Shown here one piece after another: positions 24,119 through 45,600 of a DNA stretch of 64,000 bases. Origin of the DNA: Callipepla californica brunnescens (taxonomy: Eukaryota > Chordata > Aves > Galliformes > Odontophoridae); NCBI GenBank assembly GCA_023055505.1, contig JALIRH010000014.1, positions 13,294,501 to 13,358,500 on the forward strand, written 5' to 3'. The stretch's first letter is position 1. The number at the start of each line of letters is the position of its first letter. Position numbers and translations under genes: made by a program. The notes beneath the pieces are model-generated. The model was not told the DNA's origin, did not search any database, and saw only the letters and a list, made by a program, of their open reading frames with translations.

Positions 24119-25609
24119 CTACTGGCCCCGCTGCTGCCGCATGTAGGCGATGATGTCGTTCTTGACGGTGGCAATGTTGGCACGGTGGTACCAGCGCATG
24201 ACGGGCACGCCGTCCGTGCCCACCAGGAACTTCTCGAAGTTCCACTTGATGTCGTGGTTCCTCAGTGGTTCCCAGAAGAGGTTCTTGGGGTTGCCAAACT
24301 CTTCCGCCACCGGAGGGCAGGAGTTCTGCAAAGCGGAGGGGATGCATCAGTGCTGCGTGACCCCGACATCTGGGCGCTGCCCCCCACCCTTGGCACAGCA
24401 CCCACCTTCAGGAAGCTGTAGACCTTCTGCTCCTTGGCCCCGTTCACATCCCCTTTCTGGAAGAGCTGGAAGTTGGGGACGAAGCCACCTCCTGGCCTCA
24501 CATACCTGTGGAGGGACGAGGGGGGGTGCATGCGGAGGTGTGACGCATGGGGACCCCAAAACCTCATCCCCCAACCAGGGATGAGCCCTCCCATGTTGCT
24601 ACAGCCTTTTCATACCCCACCTTCGTCATCCTCAGTACTCACTTCAGTGCCGGGAGGATCTCAGAGTTCTGGCCGGGCTCCTGCTTCCCGAATTGGTTGG
24701 AGGGGAAACCCAGGACAACGAGTCCATAGGGCCCCAGCTCCTTTTGTAGTGCATTCAGTTCTGCATCCAAAGAGCCAGGGATAGGTTAGGGGAACGCATC
24801 GGTGTCACCCCAACCCCAGGGCAGGACAGGCACGGGGTCCTTACCGAGGTACTGCAGGGTGAGCCCTCAGTACGTGGCCACGTTGACAAAGAGCACCATC
24901 TTCCCCTCGTACTTTCGGAAGGGGATGTACTCGTCCCCATCGATGGTCAGCGCCCCGTAGTCATAGATGGTGCCCCGCACGGAGTCGTAGCATTTCACCT
25001 ACGGGGAGCGAGCTGTGGGAACGCACTGTCACGGCACCGTGACAGCGTGGGCCACCACGCAGAGGACACGAGGGACGTGTCGCGACAGCAGGGTGGGCGC
25101 CGTATGGAGGCGCACTCACACGTGCGGATGTGCGCAGCTCCCATCGCTGCTGCAGCGCAGGGGATGTTTATCCGCCCGCGGAGCCCCGGGAAGGCGAGAG
25201 GGCAGGCGGCAGCAGGGCGGGCCAGCACGGGGAGGACAGCGGCCGCCCCGGGGACACGGCCGCGCTCGGTGTGGGGCTTAACGGAGGGAGCGCCCACTAT
25301 TTAGGGGCTATTTAGGGAGCTGGCAGGGAACGGAGTCACGGGGAGCTTCCCCCCCTCTAACCCCGGGGCCGTATCCTGCCGCTCTCCGCGCACCCAGCGC
25401 AGGGAGCATCGCCCAGCCCGGGCAGCACAATGGGGGCACAACGCTCTGCCAGCCCCCTCCCAGCTCCGTGCACCTCTCTGGCACTGCCCCCACGCACCCA
25501 CCCCCGGCCCCCCAACACCGCTCCTTACCTTCTCCCTCTCCTGGCCCTGCCCCAGCGGGACGAGCCCGGCCAGCAGCACGGCCAGCACGCAGGCGGCTCG
25601 GCACCCCAT
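24119..25609 (-). CDS. GPX3: Extracellular glutathione peroxidase 3, selenoprotein, complete CDS, 5 exons (219 aa)
   Basis: Secreted selenoperoxidase that reduces hydrogen peroxide and lipid hydroperoxides. Exons in transcript order: 25609-25529, 24998-24845, 24760-24643, 24505-24406, 24325-24119. Phases are continuous and all splice sites are GT-AG. Residues 1-22 form a signal peptide (basic start, hydrophobic [15 protein letters not shown] end). The in-frame TGA in exon 2 is selenocysteine 71 in the context NVATY-Sec-GLT. The rest of the catalytic tetrad is visible: Gln in NQFGKQEPG, Trp and Asn in [10 protein letters not shown]. The Cys usual in GFPCNQFG is Ser here. A TGA-stopping gene finder would truncate or split this gene. 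It ends at TAG 24121-24119. The location beside TNIP1 supports GPX3 over other GPX paralogues. Confidence 0.96.
24867..24869 (-). other. GPX3: UGA selenocysteine codon of GPX3 (Sec71)
   Basis: Minus-strand TGA between TAC (Tyr) and GGG (Gly) in exon 2. The reading frame continues open for ten bases to the GT donor and on through three further exons with strong GPX similarity. It must therefore be decoded as selenocysteine, not read as a stop. Confidence 0.97.
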
Positions 25610-25800
25610 GGCGGGGGGGGGGGAGGGGGTGCGGGGACCCCCGAGACAGCGGTACGGAGGGGCTCGGGCTCTCCGCCTTCTGCCCGCACCCGGCCCGGCG
25701 CCGGGGAAATAGCGGCGGGGCCGCGGGGCCGGGCCAAGCGCCGGGGGGGGGGGGGGGGGGGGGGGCCGTGCCGTTAACCGTGTGTGCGCCCTGCAGCCGG
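25610..25800 (-). promoter_or_regulatory. GPX3 upstream GC-rich region with a poly-G run
   Basis: A GC-rich stretch immediately upstream of the GPX3 start codon, presumably 5'UTR and core promoter. It contains a run of about 23 G (25743-25765 on plus), which is poly-C on the GPX3 coding strand. No TATA box is evident. Confidence 0.45.
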
Positions 25801-25819
25801 ACGGGCTCCGTGGTTTTTC

Positions 25820-25945
25820 TTTTCTTTTTTACTCTTTTTTTATTATTATTATTTTTCTTTGACCTATCGTGCTTTCGTTTTGTTTCGAGGTTTAGCGTTT
25901 GTCTTTTTCTTTTTGTTATTATTATATTATTATTATTATTTTTAA
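25820..25945. repeat. T-rich and (ATT)n low-complexity tract
   Basis: Two imperfect ATT/TTA microsatellite clusters (around 25840-25855 and 25915-25942) sit in a T-rich stretch, in sharp contrast to the GC-rich DNA on the left. This looks like simple sequence, possibly the eroded tail of a retroelement, but no element body is recognised. Confidence 0.7.
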
Positions 25946-28680
25946 TGTTGGAGAGGCGGTGCTGGGGCACTGCTGGCTGATGGTCGACGTGGTGTGACCC
26001 GCAGGATGTGCCCCTGGGGATTAAAAATCCTGCTTTGTGCAGTCGGGTTTCATATCCCCACCCCGGCAAGGAGCACCTGGGCGAGGTGACACCCTGCTGC
26101 CATCCCTGGGTGGGGACGGGAGAGTGCAGGGACCGAAGCACTCCTTCAGCATCCTTCAGGAGATCGTGTTGGGCTCTTTGGGGTGACCCCGCAGTGCCTC
26201 TGCTGTGATGCTGCGGTCGCCAGCTGAGGGCAGGACCCTGCAGTCCTTTATCCCCTTATCCTCAGGGACAGGAATTTCCAGGGCACACTCGGGGAATTCA
26301 GACATTTACCCTGGGTTGGCTCCAAGGGAAATATCCGCAATGAGGTGTAAATTCCCTTCAATCCCTCCAAATGCCCTGATGAACTTGTCTGTGGGAGCTG
26401 GGGGCAGGCTGTGGTCAAGGGGTCACTGACCTAGGACAAAATGTGGCAGCGAATGAGCCCTGGGACACGAGGAATGTCCATCCACCAGCACCAGTGCTGG
26501 AGTTTACCTTTGCTAGGCAGAAATGTTGGCCAGACCTGGGCTTTCTCCTGAACCCAGAGAAGCAAAGGGAAAGGGCAGCAATACTGTGGGCTCAGGGGAG
26601 CAATCTCCATCCCATGGCAGAGACACAGTGTCCTTGGATGGGGCTGTGCTTGGGGTCAGTGATGAGGAGTGTCACAGACTGATGGAACACAGCTGGGAAT
26701 GCTTAACTGGGGAAACAAGGCTCAGAGCAGTGAACCTCTGCTCCTAGGAACAGAGTGGATAGGTCATGCCTGCAGCAGGGGACAGCTGGTGTGGGGTCTG
26801 CTCCCTGCACAATGCAATGCTGGGAAACCTACAGCCTGGCTATGGGGCAGTGTCCCTCTGTGTTCCTCAGTCACAGTGTTCCCCAAAGCTTTAAGCACGT
26901 GGGGAGGTGGCTGAGCCCTTTTTTTAGTCCTCCTTGGCACGGGATGCTTTGGACACAGAGCAGTGAGGCTGCTCGAGGTGCACTCCCTCCCTGCTATTTC
27001 CTACCATCCTTATATTTATCCCCTAATTGTTGGTGTGGGGCTCTGGTGGGTTTCCAGCTGTGCTCAGGGACTTGGGGCTGTGCTGTGGCAGCGGATGCAT
27101 CCCTTCCACACGTCCCTAAATCGCCTCCTCATGCATGGGAGGGCTGACCTGCTCCTGAACCGCTTTTTTTTCCCTCAACCAAAACAAAAATAAATTGCTC
27201 CTCCAGTCCTGACGCCAGGCCAGCCTCCCTGGGGACAGCACTGAGCCACAGGGAGGGATTCAGCAAGCCGTGGTCAATGGATCCCCATCCCCTTGTCTAA
27301 GTTCAGTGGGACCCTGCGTGTGTCACCCCAAATCCATGCCAAGGCTGGAGCAGGGTCCCCCACCCCAACAAGAGGAGCGTGGGACGGGCTGACCGCCCAT
27401 CAGCCTCCCTCCTCGGGTGTTTTTCTGATGGAGTCAGCCCCTCCTCCTGCAGATGTTTGGCAGGGGCTGGGAGCAGGCGGCCAGCAATGCATCCAGCCCT
27501 GATCCGCTACCACCTCCTCCGGGGCCGCAGTGGGACAGCAGCATCCTGCCCTGCATAGCTCTGGGTCAACGCCAGGCACTCCGCAACCATCGCCTCCAAA
27601 CCCATTCTCACTCATCCCTTCTGCACATCAGGAGCTGCAGAGACCACAGCAAGGGACGAGGACCCCGTGCACCCCTGCTGCACCCTGGGAGCCAACACAC
27701 AGGCATGGCAAAACATCTGAACTTTTGTTCCAGGTGTGCCATCTTCCCTTGTCACGCTTTGGAAGTGCCCCCGCTTCCCTCTGCTCTCCCCTCTGCTGCC
27801 ATCCTGCTTCACGTGGCTCCGGGCTGTTGCTGCTCACAAAGCCTTCTTTGCAACGTTCCACAATGCCTTTCCTGGAAATGTTTGCAATAGGATCGAATCT
27901 TCCCAGAAATCTCCTCCGCCGCGAAAGGAAATCCCTCACGCACCCCTAGCCCAGGAGAAGAGCACTCGGGGAGGTGGGAACGGCTGTGTTTTTTTCTCTC
28001 TTACCTCAAGCCAGGCTTCCTTCTCAAACCACTGACACAGCTGTGGCTCCGTCCCTATCCACCCCCGGTAACTCTGCTCTGTTCCACACGCCGCAGCCAG
28101 CTCGCAGATGTCACAGGCAGCAGCTGCCGGCAGTGGGGTGGGACAGCAGCAAGCAGGGTCTGCTCTGAGCCACAGCACCACGACGACTGCCAGCTGCACA
28201 CCGTGACTGCCAGCAAGCGAGGGGGAGAGGAACAAAGGAGAAAGAAATCTGCTTATTTGCTCCTCTTCCGCAACTTGAGAGGGGAGAGCAATAAGACAGC
28301 TCGAAAGGAGAAGAGCTTTTTGCTCACTGGGGTCTGCACTTTCCCCCAGCCCCAAAGCAAACTTTGCCCAAACCGAGAGGATGTTCCTCCGCAGCGGTGA
28401 ACGCAGCACTTAAGCAACCGTTCCCACATCGCAGCCTGATTCAGCTCGCTGCTTACGTACTTTCTCACACTGAGTCACGCCAGGATGCCGGTCTGGACAC
28501 AGAGCTCCTGTCCCACACACGGCAGCCCTACATCATACCCAGCACAGGGGGTGCACTGCAGCACGGGGCTGTGCCAATGGGAGCATGGGCAGGAAAGGAT
28601 TTGGGAAACTGTGGCAAAGCGATGCGCCCCGACACTGACCACACAGACAGAGCTGCATGATACACATATAGAATAAAGTC
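25946..28680. other. GPX3-SMIM3 intergenic region
   Basis: About 2.7 kb in which I see no gene, RNA gene or clear repeat. Open frames are short, overlap in antisense and lack family resemblance. In human, IRGM and the zinc-finger gene ZNF300 occupy the corresponding interval; nothing like a GTPase P-loop or a C2H2 zinc-finger array is visible here. Confidence 0.6.
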
Positions 28681-28682
28681 AG

Positions 28683-28688
28683 TTTATT
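28683..28688 (-). promoter_or_regulatory. SMIM3: SMIM3 polyadenylation signal (candidate)
   Basis: TTTATT on plus gives AATAAA on minus, about 570 bases downstream of the SMIM3 stop. It is the first canonical signal found after the coding exon and defines a likely 3'UTR of about 0.6 kb. Confidence 0.6.
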
Positions 28689-29256
28689 TTCTTTGAGCTT
28701 ATTTGGTCTGGCAGCACCTGTGGGGAAACCTCTGCTGCCTGTTGGCACAAGGGAAGGGATGCAGCCCTGTCACCATGCAGGCTGCCCACACTCCACCGTC
28801 CCACTGGAGCCATAGGATCTGAACCCAGTGGGGTTTCCTACAATTCCAGCCGATATCTGACACCTGGAACCACTGGTGCCAGCCGCATTCCTGCTGGGAT
28901 GAGCTCCTGCAGCAACGCTTTCAGCAATGTGGATGCACAACCAGAAGCCACATCCATCATCCAGCTTCAACTTTTCCAGCTACCCCAGCAGCTGGAGAGA
29001 TAACTATGCCAGGCATTTACGGCCCTTGCTGCTGGGGCTGGGAAAGTCCCAATGGGACAACGTGGCTGCAAGACGGCAGAGGCAAGCGATCTTACAGGAA
29101 CAAGTCACTTCCAGATGGGCATCACCTCCATGTCCTCTGTGCCACACAGCCACACCCCACTGTGTTCCCCGGCAGCACGGTGACTTCACCCCAGCTCCAG
29201 TCCCATCCTCTCCCCACTCTCGGGGTGTCCTGTGGTGGGAGTCCTGCTGTCCCCCC

Positions 29257-29436
29257 TCACACGATGCCGTTGCGCGTGGGGTGAGTCCGTACCCGGTAGA
29301 TGATGACAGCGGTGGCCGGGCAGAGCACCAGGGCCGTCATGACAAGGATGGTGGCCAGGATGATTAGGACAATGACCCAGATGTCCAAGATGTGCTTGGG
29401 GAGGGCATCAGGACCAGCAGGGACAGGGAGGTCCAT
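29257..29436 (-). CDS. SMIM3: Small integral membrane protein 3 (59 aa, single coding exon)
   Basis: A 59-residue single-pass membrane protein, known in mammals as NID67 because it is induced by nerve growth factor; its molecular role is not established. A hydrophobic segment at about residues 20-42 ([19 protein letters not shown]) is followed by [15 protein letters not shown]. The block [17 protein letters not shown] is nearly identical to the mammalian protein, while the first ten residues diverge. The acceptor (CTTTTAG, one base before the ATG on minus) places the whole CDS in one exon, as in mammals. A noncoding exon 1 ends at 30160 (CTGCAG before GTAGGG). Confidence 0.93.
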   Translation of the reverse strand: MDLPVPAGPDALPKHILDIWVIVLIILATILVMTALVLCPATAVIIYRVRTHPTRNGIV

Positions 29437-30159
29437 CCTAAAAGGGAAACACAGAGCTGTGATAGGGCCGTAGAGCCCAAAGCCTCCGTAGGGAGAACAC
29501 ATCCAGCCTTGGCCATGTGCTCCTCGCAGAGCAAATGGGCTTTGGCCAAAGCTCCTTAGCGATGCTGTGGGATTTACTGCGTGCTTTGATGCAGCTGGAT
29601 GGAAGCCCGGGGAAAAAATATTCCTGTTAATTGCTGCTGCAATTAAGGGAGCTGACGGAATGAAGCTGCAAGCAGGCATCCCACTGACTGCCCGCTCACT
29701 TTGGAGTCTGCTGGCAGTGCACAGCGATGCTGCAGTAAGGCGCTGGGGGCAGCCAGTGGGTGCCCAGCCCCAAAGCAGCTCTCTGGAGAAGCAGAGCCCT
29801 GGGACGCGTGGTGCCACGCAGCCCGTGGTCACAGCTCCCCGCACCCCCCCAGCTCCCGCTGAGTCACACAATTAACAGCTCAATTAGCAGCGCTGCCCTG
29901 GAACCGCACGGTGGGCACCACCACCGCGATGCCTCCCCTCACCCCCCTCCCAGAAAACACGCGTGGGCTGCGCTCCCAGAGCCTCCTCGACGGGGCGGGG
30001 GGGGTCCCACGGGTGGGTTCCGGTTGGTACGCTCCGAACTCCCCGGGACCCAGCGCGGTGCCCACGTCCACGCGTGGCTCGGGGTGAGGAGCACCAAAGC
30101 GGGGCACGAAGAGAGCCCCACGCCGGTTCCCACAGCCAATCCCGGGGCCGGTCCCCTAC

Positions 30160-30420
30160 CTGCAGTAAGGAGCGGAGGCAGCGTCCCACCGAGCACCGAC
30201 CCGGCACGGAGCGCGGAGCCGGGGCGGACGTCGGGGGAGGGACGGGGCGGGGAGGGGAAGAGGAGCCGGGCGGGGGAGGGAGCGGAGAAAAGAGAGAAGG
30301 GGAGGAGGACCGGAGGGGAGAGAAATGGGGAGAGAGGGCAGGGAGAGTCTCAGGATGAAGCCCGAGCCCCTGCAGCTCGCTGCGTGCGGGAGCACGGACG
30401 GGATGGGGTAACGGGGAGGG
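30160..30420 (-). promoter_or_regulatory. SMIM3: SMIM3 noncoding exon 1 and promoter
   Basis: GC-rich, CpG-rich sequence with a clean 5' splice site on minus (exon low end 30160, then GTAGGGGAC). It is interpreted as untranslated exon 1 of SMIM3 and its promoter. DCTN4 is transcribed away from it, starting about 0.7-0.9 kb to the right, so the two genes are divergent. Confidence 0.6.
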
Positions 30421-30960
30421 TGTGGGGTGGGATGGATGCGCCGTGGGGCCAGTGATAGGATTCACTGCTGCGTCAGCGGAGGGTCAGGAAAAGGTTCTGC
30501 AGCAGAGGGCGGTGGGCACGGAACAGCTCGCCAGGGCAGGGAGCACGGCCCCGAGCTGCCAGAGCGCAGGAAACGTTTGGGCACCGCTCTCAGACATCGG
30601 GTTTGTGTGCTCCTGTATGAAGTTGGGTTCGGTGATCCCTGTGGATCCCCCCCAGGTCGGGACGCTCTCCCGCTGTGTTCTATTGACGTTGCGTGGCTGA
30701 GCACCATCACGGATCGCGTCCTCCAGCCCAGCAGCCCCACACTCAGAGCCAGGCGGGAGCCCACAGCTGCTCGACCCTCATCAGCCTCCGGCTGATAAAG
30801 CCACGCGGGGTCTTATCGTCAACCAGAGGAAGCATCGCAGCCGTGGTTTTCCTCCGCATCCGCACAGAAGGGCAGGCAGAGGCAGGAGCTGCGTGACACC
30901 GCAGGGCTCACACAGCTGAACGCTGCACGGAGCGTCCGACGTTGGGACCACGAGTGACCG
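30421..30960. other. SMIM3-DCTN4 divergent intergenic spacer
   Basis: No gene is recognised. CpG content is intermediate between the two flanking promoters. Confidence 0.5.
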
Positions 30961-40596
<9,636 letters not shown>

Positions 40597-42485
40597 AAGC
40601 TCCCAACGCATGGCTGGCCACAGGATGGACTGGCAGTGAAAGAATGCACCCTGGTGAAACCTTCTGTAAAAGCTCCTGTGTGATGTGCAGCCAGGCCATC
40701 AGGAGGAGGCTGCGTGGGTGAGGGTGCTGTGGTTTGGGATGGTTTGTTCTCTCTTCATATCGTAGTGCCCACTAACTAAAGCTCTGCTTCCCCACACTGC
40801 CACAGGCTAGTTTAACTCGCAGCACGTGTTTCAGCACGCAGATAGAGCTAGCTTTCTCCAGATTTGCACTACTCCTGGCTGAATTTGGCTTTATCAACAA
40901 AAAAGAAACCCTGTTGTTTTTCTTCTTTCATGTCAGCCCACGAACCTTTTATTACATACACAAAAGTGAACTTATTTTTCTTTTTGTGCCACACAGAGCT
41001 GTGCCCTTCTCAAACAAACATTTTAGGAGGTGGCAATGTCTGCTGTGTTACTGGCAAGTCTGTTGCTGCAACGTGATGCTTTCTTTTCTTTGTTTTCTGC
41101 TTCCTGTTAGGATACCTCAAATAACTGTGGGGCACTCAGATGTACAACCCGTTATGTTATTGTGAAAAAACACTCTGGCGTTTGTAGTTTCCTTAGCCAA
41201 AGTGGTAAATCTTTTCACAAAGGAAACGATCAGCTTGTCTTCAGTCCCAAAACATGAATTACTGCAGTGTTCTGAATGGACATCAACTGCATTGTAAGCT
41301 CGTTGTGTTGCAAGGTGATGTGGTAGTGTGAGTTGTTAGAAGCTGGGAAATCACATTGTGCTACATTTCTTTACTGAGGTGAGAGTGGTCCTGAGAGGCT
41401 GCCTGTCAGTCTTTGTATTAATAAATGTGTGTTAATAGGGATAGCAATCAGTACTAAACTTGGGGGATTAAGGTAAGCTTTAGCATACAAAAAGCTACAG
41501 AGGCTGTCCAAGTTTGTACTGTCTTTTCCAGCTGTGGGAGGGGGGGGTATAAAGGAGGAAAGGCAGTTATACTGTAACTAGCATACACTGTAGTACTGTT
41601 TATGATAAAAAATATATGTATCTGGGGGTGTAATTCAGCTGTAGGCCAAACTGAAACTTTAATTAAGAAGAGTGTGTGCAGGACACCGAATGCCAGTTCA
41701 CTGCAGGAGTATACTGCGAGTGGGTGAGATTGCTCGTCCTTGGGAGACTTCAGTTTCATTCCCAGTTCAGTGTTTGTTTACCTTCATTACGTTTTGGAGG
41801 GGCTTTGATGTGCTGGCTTTGGGAGAAGGTTGTGTATCAGCCCAGGACAGCTTTGTTGCTCACCACGTTTGTGCTGTGGTTCTGCCAGCCCAGAGCTGCA
41901 AATCCCTGTGTGGGAGGGAAGGATAAGGCCACACGTCCCACAAAGCAGGAAGCCTGCCTTAGGGCTGGTTTCCCCGTGCCTGGAAGGGAAGCATCCTTCC
42001 AGCCCTGCTCCTGCAGCTCCTCCCAGAGCAGCACGTTTACGACGCCTAGGTTACACACAGGTGTACAGCATGAGTTTAAGAAGTGTAGTTTGTATTTATT
42101 CCCGTATAGCGCTAGTGTTTGCTGCTGTTTTACCTGCCAGATAACAAAACACTTCAGCCTTGGCCGTGAGTTCTCTCTCCTTAGCCAAACTAGCCGCAAC
42201 ACTGCTACCTATGGAAGCAGCTTTCGGGATGCTGCTGGCTGGCGGAGCTCTGTGCCTCACTGAAAGCTGCTGGCTCGGCGGCTGTCCCAGCAGTGTGACC
42301 ACTCGGTGGGACGTTCCTCCCCGTTAGGTGCTTGTAGGTGATAGGAATGCCGTCTGTCCGTCCGTCCGTCGCTCCCGGGGAGCAGGAGCTGCTGCCCGTC
42401 GGTGTTACCCGTTTAATGACAGGCGACTTGTTGCCTTACTGCTTAACTTCGTGTTGTGATCTTCAATAAAGCGACCTTGGCTCTC
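40597..42485 (+). promoter_or_regulatory. DCTN4: DCTN4 3'UTR with two candidate polyadenylation signals
   Basis: AATAAA occurs at 41420-41425 (0.8 kb after the stop) and again at 42465-42470 (1.9 kb after the stop). Use of the distal signal would end the DCTN4 transcript only about 150 bp upstream of the RBM22 promoter palindrome. No other gene is seen in the interval. A short (CCGT)n stretch lies near 42355-42372. Confidence 0.6.
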
Positions 42486-42629
42486 AGGCTCTGCGGTGTT
42501 ATTTACGCCGCCGTTAACGGGGAAATAGTAACGAGTGGTAAATGGAAAGCCGAACGTCCGCCGCGCTCGCTCAGCTCTATGGTCGGCGGTGGCTAGAGCG
42601 CCCCCACCGCTCCTCCCGCGCCCCGCTAC

Positions 42630-42649
42630 CGGAAGTGACGTCACTTCCG
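42630..42649. promoter_or_regulatory. RBM22: Palindromic ETS-CRE-ETS element of the RBM22 promoter
   Basis: A 20-bp perfect inverted repeat centred on TGACGTCA, the full cAMP-response/ATF palindrome, flanked on both sides by an ETS core (CGGAAG on the left, CTTCCG on the right). It lies 46 bp upstream of the RBM22 start codon in a CpG-rich, TATA-less promoter. This is the architecture expected of a GABP/CREB-ATF controlled housekeeping gene. Confidence 0.88.
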
Positions 42650-42694
42650 TCCCCGCCGCCTGCCGGGAGCGAGGCGGAGCGGCGCGGGGCCGCC

Positions 42695-45600
42695 ATGTCG
42701 ACGTCTCTGGGCTCCAACACCTACAACCGGCAGAACTGGGAGGACGCGGTGAGCCCGGGGGGATCCGGCCGGGGCTGGGGGGCTGCGGGCCGCGTGGGGG
42801 CTCGGCCTGGGCGGAGCCGGGCCGGCGCGATGGGGCCCACAGGGCCGGGGTGGCCTTTGCTGCAGAGCCGGGGAGCACGGGCCTCCGGAGCGTCCGTGGG
42901 GTGTGTGTGTGTGGGGTGTGTGTGTGTATGTGGGGTGGGTTGTGGGGATAGGAGTGGCTGATCCTTTCATAACGAGCGTCTCAGGTTGCAGCTTCTCAGA
43001 CGGGCTCCCGTGAGCGGGCCCTGGTAGCGCTAAGTCAGCTCTGCAGGGGGAGCACAGAGGGCGGTTTGATGTGATGATTTGATTGCTCGGTGCACGTTTT
43101 CTTTCTTCTTTCTCCACTCAGGACTTCCCTATTCTGTGCCAGACATGTCTCGGAGAAAATCCATACATCCGCATGGTATGTGCTGGTCGGACAGTGCAGC
43201 CCTGGGCTCGTGACCGTACAGCTGTTCTGTTTTGAGGGCTCATTCGAGCCTGGGGCAGGAGGGGATGCTGAAGAGATGCACTCCTGGCTGCTCGGTTGGC
43301 AGTGCACTGCAGGGTTTAGTTGGTGCCTTCGTTAGTGCATCACATCGTGGTGACCTGCACAGGATTTAACAATAACTCAGTCGAAAAGCAGAGCAGGATG
43401 TCATAGTTTGAGTGTCTGGAGTGCAGGAAATGCCAACAAAGCTTTGGTAGCAGTAAATCACGTGACGTGGGAAGCAGTGGGCTGGTGAAAGATTAAGTAG
43501 GTTAACACCATTTCTAAAATATGCATAACACAGCTACGTGAAAATGAGCTAAAACTGTCCTACTGAGGCTGCTGACAGGAACTCAGATCCTGTTTTTGTT
43601 GACCTTGGTTTCATCTGTTCAGGATGAGTCAGGCTGTTCCATGCTGCTTTTCTCAGTGCTCCATCCAATCACGTAGGACGTACCTTTAGATTATCTTTCC
43701 CTCGTGTTTCCTTTTCACCAAGTTTGCTGAGGGCAGTTACATTTTTATGAAGTGTGACTTTATTGCCAGTACGGATATTTGAAAAATGATTTGGTTTTGT
43801 GCATTTTTTCTGTGCAGTTACATCATATTTCCTTAAAAATTAGCTATTAATAATCTGTTGTGTGATCATCTCTCCTTGGTGCATAAAGTGGAGCTCATAA
43901 CACTTTGTTTTACTGAGTGCTTCTAAAACAAAAATAGGGTGAGGGTTTCTTAGCATATTTTTGGTCCTGCTTGCCAGGCAAAGGTGATTCTACTTAAGCA
44001 CAAAAAGTGGAGGTGAGCGAGTCTAAATGCAGCGTAACAAGAGCAAGAACACTGTGCTGTGAGTTCAGTGGTATGTTTCATCATTCACAAATGCTATTGT
44101 GGTATTTCATATTTTCTTTATTTGTTATATTTCAGACCAAAGAGAAATATGGCAAAGAATGCAAGGTATGTTCGCTGTCTTTCGAAGAATGAGCTGCTGA
44201 ATTGGTGTGCATCTGGGAGGAATATGTTTTAATGGTTTTGAAAATACCTGCTGTTTTCTGGAGAGTGTTATCTTGGTTAAGAACTTAATGTGTGCATAAC
44301 TGCATAACATTTTAGGTCAAACATCTTCTCTGTATTAGTTATTCTTGCAGTGGTAAAATCACTGAACGTTGTTCAGACAGATTTGCTCACGTGTATCAAA
44401 ATTCAGTAGTTCAGCATTTGAAATGATCTCATGTTCTCTGTTGCAAGTTTGCTTTTACTGCTAAGCAGTGCATGAGTGACTGGAGTTTAGGTTTTGCTGT
44501 GAATCTCTTATTTTTTTGCCAGCTAGTGATTTGTTTCAGCTGTTGTAAGGAACAAGGCAGGTTTGTACCCGAGGCAGCAAGAAATATTTAATATTTTCTT
44601 GACTTGAGTTGTCCCTCTGCCCCCTTTCTCAGTTGTCATCCAAGGTATGTGTTGAGGTTTGCATGTGCTTCTGCTGCACATATGTTCGAGGGACAGAAGC
44701 ATCTTTCCATCACATAACACAGTGGGCAGTATTTTTTTTTGTCAGTAACTTCTCACTGGGTTTGCTGCTACTTCAGTGGCTGCTCAATTTACAAGTAATT
44801 AGTGATTTATCTCTAATAGCTCCACGCTGACATCTCCAAGAACAAAAAATGAATTCTTTCCTTTGAGTAGATCTGCTTTCAGCATTCAGGTTACTTCAAT
44901 AACTCAAAACCTTTCCCAGACCTTCCCAAAGCTTCCTCCTGTCACAGTAAGGCAACAAAGAGGAAGCAGTGTTACCTCGAGCTCTTGAATGTTTACGGTC
45001 TAGAGCCTTGCTCTGAGTTGATGAAGTTCAACTTAGGTTTCAGAGGGGCAAGACGTGTTGAGTTTTAACATTTCCATGCGGTAACTGAGACGGTATCTTT
45101 GCTGCTGTGTGATAGTGATTGGGTTGTCTCCTTCCTGTCTGTCAGATTTGTGCCAGGCCTTTCACAGTGTTTCGCTGGTGTCCTGGTGTTCGTATGCGTT
45201 TCAAGAAAACAGAAGTATGCCAGACCTGCAGCAAGTTGAAGAATGTCTGTCAAACCTGTCTGCTTGACCTGGAATATGGTGTGTACCAAAAAGGGTAAAC
45301 TAAGAGCAGCAGCTGTTCTGCTTGCTTCTGAAGTGAAAGCTTCTTTAAGTGCGTGCTTGGAGTTGGTGTAGTTGTTTCCAGACAGACTTTGAGAAGAGCA
45401 TGTCTTTGTGATCAAATCTCTTCTGAGATTCACGGGCAGCTTGGTGTGCTTGAGCAAGGGACAAATTACCTCTGGTTAATGTGGGTTGTAGTAGCTATTT
45501 TTTTTTGCTCATTCAGCTCGTGCTTCACAGGGGTTTTTTGTTTGTTTAATTCTAGGTTTGCCTATTCAAGTCCGGGATGCAGGACTGTCCCTTAAGGATG

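Noticed and set aside
24119..24869. GPX3 as a pseudogene because of the in-frame TGA
   Set aside because: The TGA sits at the invariant selenocysteine position, downstream exons are intact and in phase, and a SECIS element is present.
28672..28677. Plus-strand AATAAA near the SMIM3 3' end as the end of an upstream plus-strand gene
   Set aside because: No plus-strand gene is visible between GPX3 and this point; a chance hexamer next to the minus-strand signal.
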